A stretch of 64,000 bases of DNA, from assembly GCA_963573385.1 (NCBI GenBank), contig CAUYLG010048178.1, positions 1 through 64,000 of the forward strand, written 5' to 3'. The notes beneath the pieces were generated by a model. It saw only the letters and a list, made by a program, of their open reading frames with translations, did not search any database and was not told where the DNA came from. Numbering within the stretch: position 1 is the first letter of the stretch; every line of letters begins with the position of its first letter. This DNA is from Cacajao melanocephalus. Its lineage: Eukaryota; Chordata; Mammalia; Primates; Pitheciidae. The position numbers were made by a program, and so were the translations under genes. Positions 30,451 to 44,883 of the stretch are shown here, one piece after another.

Positions 30451-31790
30451 TTAAAAATTCCTGTGGGTATCTTCTGATACAGATGTACAAGTGTTCCTCA
30501 AGTTATAGTCCCAGGAATAGAATTTTTCTGTTGTAGGCTGTGCACCTGATCAACTTTACTAGATAATTCAAAACTGTTTCCAAAGTAGTTGTGGGTTTAC
30601 TATTTTTTAGAATGATGCCGCCAGAGATGACTTGGGGCAAAAGGTGAATGCCAGCCCCAGGGCCAACCCCATGAGCTTATTTTCAGCAAGGGAAAGAAGT
30701 CAGATGGCAAAAGAGTGTGCATCTGTGCATCGCTGCTTCCCCAGCCAGGCCCATAAACCACATGTTCAACAGACCTTTATAGGCAAGCTACTAAGACCCA
30801 TGCACTGGGCGAGGGGCAGGGGAGACAGCGATGATTTAGCACAGACCAGCCTCAGAGAGCAACAATTATGTTTCCATTTACCCTGCCAGGCAGCCGGATG
30901 CTCCAGTGTTGCCCTGGAAGACATGAGAGGGTAAGGCCAGATAGAGAAGTGGGAATTTTCTTGAAGAAAAAAAGGTATTTTGGGCCCCAGGATATCTCAG
31001 CACAGGCAGAACCTCCATTCCTCAATGGTGGCCAGTGGATCAGTGGCGGAAGTATAGAGGGCTGCCCTTGCCAGCAGGAGAAGGAAGGAAGGAAGCAAGA
31101 AGAGAATACTAGGGCTACGCTCGGGCTGGCAGAGATAGACACAGCTCCAGATCCAGATCCATTCAGACGCAGCTTGTGCCTTGTGCCCGTCCAGGAGCAA
31201 ACGTGGGTGAGCACACATATGGACACGCATACCTCCGCATACACTTTCAGTGAGGCCGTCAGACAGGAGCAGAGGCAAGGAGCGTGAACACGCAGCTGCT
31301 TGTGGGAGATAAGCCCAGCACTGGGGGCTGCCTGCCTGGCCTGCCTTGAGAGTCCCCTTGCACATCTGCCTCAGTTCCCATGAGGCAACCTCTACAAAGA
31401 TATGTGTTTTCAGGACAACCTGCCCCCTCCCTCAAACTCTTTTTCTATTTACAGGAGTGGAGTAACAAAATCTTAGTTCATATTTGAGTCCTGTCTGGTG
31501 CTGCCAGGCTGGCCAGGGCTGGGCATACAGTAGGTCTCTTTACTTGTTGAAGTAAAATAGTTAAATGAAATTTACTATAAGATAAATTAAGATCACTTGA
31601 CCATAGGATATATGAAGATTTTAAATATGGGGAAAGAGGAACCTGAAATGCAAAAAGGTTAGTGAAGGGAGACTTGATGTCCTTCATAACTGGCCTGCAT
31701 CCTGTCCAGCCCCTCCGTTCTTTCTAGTGGCCCAGAGTGGAAGGGTGGGGGTCAGACCAGTGCACGGTTGCTAGTTAAGACTGGACTGAC
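30451..31790. other. Intergenic, no gene seen
   Basis: Non-coding. The first 150 bp continue L1-like 3' sequence, and the rest looks unique. Confidence 0.45.
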
Positions 31791-31791
31791 A

Positions 31792-32071
31792 GGTTGACGC
31801 CAGAAATCCCAGCACTTTGGGAGGCTGAGGCGGGGGATCACCTGAGATCAGGAGTTTGAGACCAGCTGGCCAACATTGCAAAACTCTATCTTTACTAAAA
31901 ATACAAAAATGGGCTGAGCATGGAGGCATGCACCTGTAATGTCAGCCTCTCGGGAGGCTGAGGCAGGACAATTGCTTGAACCTGGGAGATGGAGGTTGCA
32001 GTGAGTCAAGACTGGGCCACTGGACTCCAGCCTGGATGACAGAGTGAGACTCCATCTCAAAAAAACAAAAA
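31792..32071 (+). repeat. Alu, 5' diverged
   Basis: TTGACGCCAGAAATCCCAGC head, CATCTC(A)7 tail. Confidence 0.87.
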
Positions 32072-32085
32072 GACTGGGCTGTTTG

Positions 32086-32125
32086 TGGATTTGATATGAT
32101 GCTGCTGGATTTGATATGATGCTGC
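32086..32125. repeat. Perfect 20-bp tandem duplication
   Basis: TGGATTTGATATGATGCTGC occurs twice with no mismatch, directly after the Alu tail. Confidence 0.95.
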
Positions 32126-32129
32126 TGTT

Positions 32130-34990
32130 TGAGAGAGCTGGGATCTGCTCTTCCTTCCTAAGACTGCTCCCAAGGCCCAAGCTGGCAGCAGTTCAGAATC
32201 ACCACCTATATATTGAGGTCCAGCCAATCCCAGCTCCTCTTGTACCTCTTCCCAGCCCCTCCCTCCCAAGTACCACAGGGCAGAGTGTACCCTCCACTCC
32301 TTTGAGGCTGGAGAAGCGGGTGGTTATGAAGCAAGCTGGCCTTTGGGACCTCCGTCTCCCCTGATACCCTCTCTTCATGGGAGGCTGCCTGGCTCCTGAG
32401 TGAAGGAACAAGTGGGGGGCCTCTGTAGCCTTCTCCTTCCATGGCCAGGCTGCCTAGGTGCTGGGAACCCAACCATACTCACCCTGGTGCCCCATTCACT
32501 GGTGTCAGAGACCTTTGTGCTGCAGTTTTTCTGTCCTCCCATCTGATCACCCACACCTCTACAGGGGCTTCAGCCTCATGTTTGGGACTCCTGAGACTGG
32601 AGAGAGGCCATGGGAGTGGAGCAAGAGCCCTGGGAGTGCCCCCAAGTGTGGAGCCTGTTGCCAATGGGGGCAACAAGACAATCTTTCTATAGGATTGACT
32701 GTGAGGCCTCTCGAAAGAAGGAGTGGGTAGAGAAATGCAGGCTCCTCAGCCCTGCCTGGGACATGTGCAGCTGTCTCAGAGCTCACACTGTGTGGATCCC
32801 AACAGTACTTCCCTCACTAATGAGGACCCTGGCCCTGTCCCAATTCTGCAATCCCCTCCAACCCCAAGGCTGGAAACCCCTGTGGCCATTCCTGTGGGCT
32901 CAGCCATCTTACACCACAAGCTCCTCTGATAAGCCCCATCCCTCCACCCATCCTGCCCACTCACCAGGAACAGCCATACAACTCATTTCCCTGCTGCCCC
33001 ATGGAAACTTCATCTCTCTGTGCCTCAGAGAGTCTGCTGAGCCCCTGTGGCCCACCATCCCCTGACAGTGGATGTCACACGTGGCCAGCCTCCTCACTCA
33101 GGCACCTGTCCCCCAGCCGGCACACCCCACGCTCAGCCCACTCAAGTGACCATCCCCCACATCCACCAGTCCCCTCCTCAGTTAAGAACTGGCATTTGCT
33201 GAAGGACCATTATGTCCCAGGGTGCCAGGGGTTCAAAGATAGTATGGGACCAAAAAAGTTTACCCGTTAGTTGGGGAGAAAGACGTTAAAACTATTAGTC
33301 ATTTCACTAACTCCAATCAATTTTAATGTTACCCATTCTTTAAGACCCAGCATGAGCACTACCCGCCTACACACCCACCTGTCTGGTTTGCTGCTGTATC
33401 CCAGCACTTTGCACTTGGCTCAGTGGAGACCCTCTCCCTCCAACTAAATACTTGCTTAATGAATGCCTGCCCTGGGTGGGCAGCGGAGGTTGGGGGACAG
33501 AGGTGGGCTGCAAGAAGGATGACTTCTTTCCTCCGCCCTCCACCAAGCTTATCTAGATGAAATCAGATTTAACTAAAACATCAAGGACAGCCTTGGAGTG
33601 GGAAGGGCAGGAGTGGGCAGTGGGGAATCTCAAGGCTTTTCCTTGAACTAAATTCTCCCATCTTTTTAGTAGCAGCTAAAAGAGGAGAGCTCTGGGGCCA
33701 CAGCCTCTAACTTCTTGGGGAAGCTATCTGGACTGCTGAAGCCAGAACTGTAACTTTTATGCCTCTAGATTTCAATGAGTCTGCCTTGTCAAATCCATAA
33801 CCAGTTGTTATCCAGTTGTTGAATGAATCAGGTCAGGAAATTTTATAGTAAAAATATGCACACATCACAAAAAGTACAAATGTTGGTGATCACTCCTGAA
33901 AACAGGCAAATTGGGTCAGGATGAGTGTGTCTAAGGGCAGCGGGCAGAACCTGGCATGCAGTGTGGCAGCAGGAGGTATTTTTCTAAGCTCATATGGAAG
34001 TCTAGCACTGTGGCCACCTGGCAGAGCAGTCAGACTGCAGAGTTGCTGCGGCACAGGCAAAGCCTTCATTTCTCTGCCATTCAGTCATCACTGAGTAGGT
34101 GTTACTGAGAACCTATCACGTGCAGGTACCCGGTGGGCTGTGAGGAAACAGCAGGACCAAGGCAGATGCCGATGTGGTTTTCACCCTAGCTAGTCAGGGA
34201 GGCAGGTCTTAGCAGCCAGGAATCACCAGCTTGCCAGTCTTGCTAGGAAGAGAGCATCACAGGTTGCAGAGTATGACTGTGCTCAAAGGATGAGATCAGA
34301 GAGCCTCCTGGCTGGGACGGCAACAACAGTCAGTTCCAGATTTGGATCTTTATCCTGAGTGTAAGCAGGAGTCACGGAAGGTTTAAGCAGGACTGTGCTA
34401 TGATGCAGTCTATTTTGGAAAGATCCCTCTGACTGAGGGCCCTCTGACTGGGGCAGAGTGGTTGCAGGAGGCTGGGCTGTGGTTGGTCGCAGAGGTGGGA
34501 GGAGATGCGAGGCTGGAGGCTCCAGTAAATGACAGGCTGTGGTGATGGATTAGCTATGGGTGGTGGCCGGGAGGTGGGGAGAGGGAGGTGCCAAGGATGA
34601 GTCCAAGGTTCTTGACTTTTAAAACTGCCGGTGCCTTTACCCCACAGTGGAAACATCGGGAGAACACTGAGTTTGCCTGTAGTTGCAAGTTCGCTGAAGT
34701 GTATCTGATGCTCCTGAAAGACCATATTGATATTTCAGTGTCAAAGCGAGTGCAGAGGGCAGGGAAAAGGTACTTTTGATAAGGCTTTGTCAAAGGAATA
34801 TTTTTTTATAAAGAAATAGGACAATCAACTTGCAACATTTTGCCCCCAATCTAACAGTGAGATGAATGTTGCTCACAGCACCTTCATGTGAAAAATTCGA
34901 AAGGTTGCTAACAGACATTTGGAAAACATAAGAGTAGAGAATTGTTTGGGGAAACTCATTTAAGAAGTAATGGAGAAATCATTAAAAGTG
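32130..34990. other. Intergenic, no gene seen; L2-like piece at 33,330-33,480
   Basis: Unique DNA apart from an L2 3'-UTR-like segment (CCCATTCTTTAAGACCCAGC). Several 60-150-codon frames on both strands overlap each other, and none shows a recognisable family or splice support. An imperfect 15-bp tandem repeat (CCCTCTGACTGAGGG, then CCCTCTGACTGGGGC) is at 34,427-34,456. Confidence 0.45.
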
Positions 34991-34996
34991 ACAAGG

Positions 34997-35170
34997 CTGG
35001 GATCTAAACCCTGGCTCCATTATTATTAACGTGACCCTGGGAAGTTACTGAACCTCTCTATGCCTCAGTTTTCTCATCAGTAAAATGAGAATAATAACAG
35101 TATCTGCTTCATAAGACTGGCTGGGGATTAAGAGTGTGTATAAAGAACTTAACACAGCGCCTAACTCATG
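34997..35170 (+). repeat. MIR element
   Basis: GTTACTGAACCTCTCTATGC, TTTTCTCATCAGTAAAATGAG and the AACTTAACACAGCGCCTAAC tail are diagnostic. Confidence 0.85.
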
Positions 35171-35376
35171 GAATCTCTCCAGGAACATTACCTGTCACTT
35201 CCGAATGCACCCTGACAGAAGAAGGCAATTGCTGGTTTCCCATAATCCCTTTCAACAAAGAAAAGTTGTCCATATAACTAAGTGTACTTTTTATAAATGC
35301 CCTCATAAGATTTTTTAAAATAGTATAATATTCACAAATCAGGGGGAAAATTTGTCAGGCCTGTCATATCTACGTC

Positions 35377-35677
35377 TTTTTCTTTCTTTCTTTCTTTCTT
35401 TTTTTTTTTTTTTTGAGACAGAATCACTCCATCACCCAGGTTGGAGTGCAGTAGCTCGATCCTGGCTCACTGCAATCGCCACCCCCACCCCTGTTCAAGT
35501 GATTCTCATGCCTCAGCCTCCTGAGTAGCTAGAACTACAGATGTGTGTCACCATGCCTGTATAGACAGGGTTTTGCCACATTGGCTGGACTGGTCTCGAA
35601 CTCCTAGCCTCAAGTGATCCATCCACCTTGGCCTCCCAAAGTGCTGGAATAACAGGTGTGAGCCACTGTGCTTGGCC
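35377..35677 (-). repeat. Alu with TTTC-rich tail; last Alu before the Alu-poor interval
   Basis: (TTTC)4 plus poly(T), GAGACAGAATCACTCC, ending TGTGCTTGGCC. A left-arm piece is missing. Confidence 0.9.
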
Positions 35678-39000
<3,323 letters not shown>

Positions 39001-39009
39001 GAAGCTTCC

Positions 39010-39440
39010 TTTCCTCAAAGTCCTCCCATGTTCTCCAGCGCCTTTGGGACCGAGCTCCTTGGCATTGTTTACAAAGCTTAGGTGGCCCTATCCACCTCTC
39101 CAGCCTCATCTCCTGCCTCAACCCCATACCACGGCTCTGCACCTTTGCTGAAGCTGGTACTTGCGCCTGGGGTGTCCTCATCTTTCCCCCACCTATGACA
39201 GTCTGCCCGAAGAGTGCCTGCTCCTTCAGGCTCCGCTCTTGGCTTAGCCCCTTCTCGGAACGTCCCCGCACCTCACCCAAGCCCCTCGCCAAGGGCAGAC
39301 CAGACCCTGGCAGCCTTCCCTCCTCAGCAGCCATTACGTGTTGCTGTCATAAAGTTATCACTCTGTTTTCTATCTACTTGTCTCTCTAGCCCCAATCCAT
39401 CGCAGCCCCCGACTGCAAGCTCCTGGAGAGCATGAAAGCC
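39010..39440 (+). repeat. LINE-2 3' end relic
   Basis: CTGCACCTTTGCTGAAGCTG, GCCTGCTCCTTCAGGCTCCG and CTGCAAGCTCCTGGAGAGCA follow L2 3'-UTR order. It abuts the orphan CpG island. Confidence 0.55.
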
Positions 39441-39469
39441 TGGCTCCCCGTGGTAACCCTAAGGCAGGC

Positions 39470-40130
39470 CCTCTGTCTGGGGCGTCCTGGCACCGCACGC
39501 GGGCCGGAGAACCAGGCGCGGACGCGGCGAGGGGGCGGCCGGGCCGCGGGCTCGGAGCCGGGGCTGGGGGTGGGCGAGGGGAGTCCTTCGTCCTTGCGGC
39601 GGGCTCCTGCCCATGCCAGCCCACCCGGCCCAGCTCCCGCTCCCGCTCCCGCTCCCGCTCCGGAGCCGTGCCCACCGGGCCAGGTGATCTCGAACCTTCT
39701 CCCTCTCACACCCCAACAACAAACAACCTTCCGCGCTCTCCCTCTGGAGAAAGGAGGTGGAGCCTGACCTCAGCCGGAGGCTGCGGCAGCTGCCGGGGGG
39801 AGGGCTTCGGAGCTCCAGCCCTTGGGGGAGCCTTTCCTCCAGGGAGTGGCTGGGGTGGGGGCCCTGGCGGGCTCCGGAGCGTCCGGGAAGCTCTCCCCTG
39901 GCTGTGCCGACCCTCCCTCGGCGAAGGGAGGAGGGGCGGGGGGGTGGCTTCAGTGAGTGCCTGCTTCCGACTCTGTCCCTTTCTCAGGCTGGAGTGCCCT
40001 CGGACACCTCCTCCCCCACTTACACCCACCCCTCCTTGAACTCTGCAGCCCCAAAGGCAGGGTGAGACTGGGGGCCGAGTGAGCCCGAGAGCGAAGATGC
40101 GACTCTGAGGGGCTCCCGGGAGCCGGGGGG
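39470..40130. promoter_or_regulatory. Orphan CpG island between IVD and BAHD1
   Basis: CpG-dense, GC-rich block about 4.5 kb before the BAHD1 island. It includes a (CTCCCG)4 tract at 39,634-39,661. No TATA box or clear coding exon is visible. It could be an alternative BAHD1 promoter, an enhancer or a non-coding RNA start. Confidence 0.5.
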
Positions 40131-40779
40131 TGCCCATCCCCCACCCCCTTGACGGGACTTGAGGGGTGGGCGGGTGAGACGGATCCCGGGGACACTGATT
40201 AGGGCCGGAGAGAGTCTGAAATAGGGTGTAGTCCGCAGTTGTTGGTGCTGCGTAGGAGGCGACTGGGGTGAGGGGCAGAGAATGCACCCCAAGAGAAAGG
40301 CCTGGGGCCCCAAAGAGGGTAGGAGATGGGATTCAGAGGACTGGAAAGAGAATACAGAAACAGCTTTTTCGGGGAGAGGCAGACTGCAGAGACGTCCCCT
40401 GGCCGGCAATCTGGAGGCTAGCGCTGGGCAGATGAGGGTTTTGGACACAGCACCATGGACATGTGTTCCCCGAAGTCTGAGCGCATGTAGCCCCCTTGTT
40501 CCTTCTTGTGCAGGGACTAAGTCCCACACAGCCCCTTCCTCACCGGGACCTCCTCACCCTCAAAGCTGGGGCAGTAGATGCCTTTAGGGGAGGGAGAGGT
40601 CCTGTTCCTCGCTGGGCGCTCAACAGCTGGCTCCTTGGTGGCAGGAGGGTACCTTGCCCCTAAAGCTCAAGAGTCAGGGGGACATTTCTACCTCCCCATC
40701 CCTAGGGAAGAGGGCCCCAGCAGGTAAAGACCAGACTTCGGCACTAGGATTTGCCTGGGGGCAAATAATTTCTGGAGAT

Positions 40780-40870
40780 CCCTTTAAGGAGGGGTGTTCC
40801 AATCCCTTTAAGAGGGAGTGGGTCACAGCAAAAGGACTATAAAAGTCCAGCTTTCTTTATTCCCCCACCC
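40780..40870 (+). promoter_or_regulatory. TATA-box-like element with paired CCCTTTAAG motifs
   Basis: TATAAAA at 40838-40844 lies inside the inverted repeat GGACT-ATAAA-AGTCC (40834-40848). CCCTTTAAGG (40780-40789) and CCCTTTAAGA (40804-40813) lie just upstream, 24 bp apart. Initiation, if any, would be near 40,868. No gene is assigned to it. Confidence 0.35.
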
Positions 40871-43800
40871 CCGGGGGCTTCCTATGATGGGGGAGGGGGC
40901 AAGTGTTGCTGCCGCATTTAATTGGTGCCTTGGTGTCCCTCCCCCAAAGAGCTTTGCCGTTCAGTTCGTCCAGTGGGGCTGAGGAGCCAGGTGGCTCAGT
41001 AAGTGTTGCTGGAACCTAGACTTCAGGTGCTCTGGTGGTTGGGAGAAGAGCTGCCCCACCTCCAGAAAAGAAGGTGGGACCTGGGCACGGGCTGGAGGGA
41101 GGAGAAAGTGGTCACTGCCACCACCGCAGGGACTGCCCTGCCGTTGGGGTGCCCTGCCTGGTGCCAGGTGGTTGGATCTCAGGCCAGGCGGTCTTCGGGG
41201 ACTGCGAGGGGTGGTGGCAGGGAGGTGCTGGGGCTGGACTGGAGATGAGGGACCAGCCAGTCTGTCCCGGCTGTCAGTCTGGTTGTGTGTGGTGGGGGAG
41301 GGGTGCGCCGCGTGTTCTCTCTGGCCCTGGCCCTGGCCCTGGATGTTTTCCTCTCCGGCATCTCCCTCTGAGGCAGTTAACCCTTCCCGATGGGTCTGGA
41401 GGTGTCTGGGTAGAGAGAGCCCCTGCCTAGCAGCAGCGCCGCGAAGACTCTGGAGACCTGATGGACCCATTCCTCTTTCTAGACCAAGCGCCAAACCCTT
41501 TTTTCAGTAAGGGACCTCCAGGCTGCCGAACATGCCAGGGAGAGGAAGAGTGATGGGCCCCAGGCACTGGCACAGCTGCCCAGTGAAGTGGGGTGGGGGC
41601 AGCATTCACTCAGAAAAGGTTACAGGACAGAAGGAAGAGGTGGAGCCCTTTCCAGCTGTGGAAGAACTTTGGACTGGGAAAGAGGGAGGCCCAGTCACAG
41701 AGGTCTCTGAAAGTTGGGTAAAGGAGGCTAGGAGAGGCCAAAAGGTCCCTTTGGGGGACAGGCAGGGTGTAGCCCTGCCCCTTCTTTGCTGACTTGTTTT
41801 TACAAGCAATAGGGAGGAAGGGGGGACAGAGGTGGCTCAGTGAGCTGGCACAGGAGGAACACTTAGTGCCTTTAGCCAGCCTGTGTCCCCACACCATAGC
41901 CCACTCAGTCAGAGCCTCCTGGGGCAGCAGAGACAGCCACCCACAGGGGAGGTTCTGAAGGGAGAACTCCTCCAGCTGCTGGGCAGGCGCTGGTGGGGTG
42001 GGCTGTCATGACTACCCTGCCTCTTCTCCAGTCAGTAATCCTTCCTTTCCCTGCCACTGAGACCCCAGATAAGACACATTTCCCCTGCTCACCCCCAGGA
42101 CCCCCTGATGCCAATATAAGGAAAACACCCAGCCCTGCCACCTCATCCTGCCACCATTTCCTCGGCTGATTGTGAGTTTCCTGCCACTTGGGTCTCCTTC
42201 CCTGCCACCAGGTACATTTCTCTTCTGACCCTCCTGGCCTCCATCCCTGTCCCTTATCAGGCCTGATGTGGCTGCCAAGGTCAGCACCGCGTGGGCTGCA
42301 GACAGGAGCCCGGCCTGTCTTCTCTGCCTTGGCCTGTAGCATCGCTCTGCTCCTGTGGCCACCACTGCTGCACCCTCCACCACCAATCTCTGATGAGGAG
42401 TGGGGGCCACCATGGAGTGAATTTGCCCATGGGACAGACTGGGACAGGGAAAGGGGGAATTCTGTGAGATGGCAGTGAGTAGGGCTGGCCTGGTTTGTGT
42501 TGGCGGGGGGCGCTGCTGGGAACCTCTGTCCTGTCCAAAGAGGGGAGAAATCTTTCCGCGTCCTAGTTTTATGGCTTTGGAGGTTTTGCCTTCCCCAAGG
42601 GTGGGAGGTGGGAGAAGTGGCAGTGGGAGAACCTGGCCCTTTGAGACGTTTCTGTGCCACAGTCTTAGCTTTCAGCTTCCATTCACACATTTTCCCTGCT
42701 GAGGGGGCCCCTCCTTTAAACGTGTCCCCCCAAGCAGCAAAGACAGTCTGGGCCCCCTTGACAGCTCTGGAGGCAGATGGGGAACTGCTTCTGGGGGGTT
42801 TGTTGCCCAGCAATATTGGCTAGCAGCTCTGATTGTCTTAAAAGGCTGCCTGGGTGAGTGCTGGAGTCCCAAGGTCTAGGAAAGGCTGGGCGCTGTGTGT
42901 GGTGCAGGAAGAGCCCCTCCGAAGCCCCTGGGCTACACTCCAAGGCTGGGTTTTCCTTGCTTGCCTGGGCAGCCTCAGCACTCCGGGTGCCTCTCTCTGC
43001 CCAAGGCGTTCCTGGGCCCAGCCCCTCCCTGGGCTGCTCCAGCGCTCTGGTGACTTGACACTACCCTTTCTGCCGCTGCTCCTTTTACCTCCTAAAGCTC
43101 CCCTCCCCCGCCTGAATTGGGAATGAGGCTTTGTTCAGGGGTGAACTCAGCATTTCTCAAGAACCTACTGTGTGCATATCCCGGGCTTAGTGAAGTGAAG
43201 TCCTAGGCGGGCTCTGGCACCACTAGGTGCCCAAGACACAGCTCCTTCCCGCACCTAACAGGGACTTCCCATCTCTCTCTGTGACCTCAGCCCGCCGTGC
43301 CACCCACCCCACTGACCCCGTGAGCGTGCTCGGGCTTGGGAAGGCACGTCTGTGGGGGGTGAGAGACCGAGCCACAGCATTCGGTGACTAGGGGGAAACC
43401 AGGTAAGTGTCTACACTTGGTTCTCCCGTAGCTTGGGGACGCGAGGGAGGGAGTCCAGCCGCGCCTGTCAAGCTGCCCGCCCCTTTCTCCCTCCCCTGGA
43501 GAGCTCTGATGTTCCCCGCGGTGGTGGAAGAGGGTGTGTGGGTGTCAAGGACTCACAGACCAGGCTCTGCTGTCAGCTGGAAATGGATGAGGGCTCCACA
43601 CTCTGCTTCTGAAGAGGGTGAATGAGGAGCTGGGGTTGGGAGCGGTAGGTGAAGGGCAGAAAGAGGAAAAAGAGATGCGGGTGAGGGGTTACCGAGCCAG
43701 GACCGACCTTGCTGGAAAGGAAAGGAGACGTGGCAGGCAGGGAAGTCGGAAAGATGAGGCAAGGGCGGGAGGGGCTTCTCAGCAGTCGGGGCCCTTTCGC

Positions 43801-44119
43801 AGGGGTCTGGGGCCCTTTCTGCAGGAAAGGGGGGTTGTTCTCGCTTGATTTTCGACTGGTCTTCCCGAAGCTTTGCCCTGGGGGCAGCAGCCTTCGGCGA
43901 GGGTGGGGTGTTCCTCGGCCCGCAGTTTTCTCCAGCGCGTGCTGAGGAGGATATGGGGGAAAGGGGATGTGGAGGGGTGACGGCCAGGGCGGGGGAAGAT
44001 AAGATTTTTCCGGGGGGGGCTAGCAGCTGGGGGATTGGGGTCGAGTCACCGTGGGATACTGGCTCAGGTTCTGAAGGCGAAGAGAAAAATCCAAGAAGCC
44101 GGCAAAGAAAATCACCCCT
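40871..44119. other. GC-rich unique DNA upstream of BAHD1; no gene seen
   Basis: No interspersed repeats recognised. A (CCCTGG)n tract is at 41,321-41,342. A CTCF-like CCACTAGGTGCC is at 43,220-43,231. Long frames on both strands reflect the GC content. Confidence 0.45.
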
Positions 44120-44379
44120 TGCCACCACCCTTGGCACCGCACCCCTCCCCCCAGGCCCCACCACTCCCCGCACCGCCTCCCCCGGCCGCCTCGTGCTGCC
44201 CCCTGCGTTGGGACGACCGACCCACGGTTCTGATTGGTCGGAGACCGGGAGGGGGAGCCAAGGGCCGGATTGGCTGGCGGAGCCAGCGCAGGGCGGGGCG
44301 GCTGATTGGCGGAGCTGGCCGAGGGGCGCGCTGCTGATTGGCTGGGGACGAGGAAGCAGGAAGGAGGGCGGCGGAGGCT

Positions 44380-44706
44380 CCGCTCTCGGGGAGTTTGTGG
44401 GGGAACCGCGAGCGGCGTAGCGGATCCCGGAGCCCGGCCCCCGCCGCCCGCCCGTCCGGCTGCCTGCCCCGCCCGTCCGGCCCCCGCCGTCCGCCCGCCC
44501 CGGCCAGGCGCGCCCGCCCCCCCCGACGGCCCCGCCCGGCCGCGGTCCCCGCTCCGCCCGCCCGGCCCCGGCCCCCAGGAGGAGGCGCTGACGCAGCAGC
44601 GTGGAGCCCGGGAATTGAGCGCCCCCGGGGGGTTCCAGCCGCCGGATTCCAGCCCGGCCGGGGCCTGCGGGCGCCCAGAGCCGCGCCGTCCGCGCCGCCC
44701 GTTCTG
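44380..44706 (+). other. BAHD1: BAHD1 non-coding exon 1 (5' end approximate)
   Basis: A strong donor, TTCTG|GTGAGTCAGG, ends a GC-rich leader at 44706. The position after the CCAAT cluster and inside the CpG island fits a first exon spliced to the coding exon at 60215. The transcription start is not determinable, and human transcripts may also start elsewhere upstream. Confidence 0.55.
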
Positions 44707-44863
44707 GTGAGTCAGGGGCCAGGGTCGAGGAGGGGGAAGGGGCGAACTGGAGGGAGGGAGGGAGCGAGCGAGGTAGGCAGAGGAGCGAAGGGGGAGAGGA
44801 CCGGCCGCCCGTCAGCGCGCCCCGCCGAGCGCGCCGCGCCACCGCCCCCGCCAGCCCGGGAAG

Positions 44864-44883
44864 GGACGGACGGACGGACGGAC
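44864..44883. repeat. (GGAC)5 microsatellite
   Basis: Five perfect GGAC units in the BAHD1 CpG island, just downstream of the exon 1 donor. Confidence 0.95.

Noticed and set aside
40780..40789. CCCTTTAAGG as a true CArG box
   Set aside because: The consensus CC(A/T)6GG is broken by C at the third position. It is kept only as part of the promoter-like finding.
41905..42813. 302-codon open frame on the minus strand
   Set aside because: GC-rich, low-complexity translation, no recognisable family and no splice or start context. Overlapping frames occur in two other phases.
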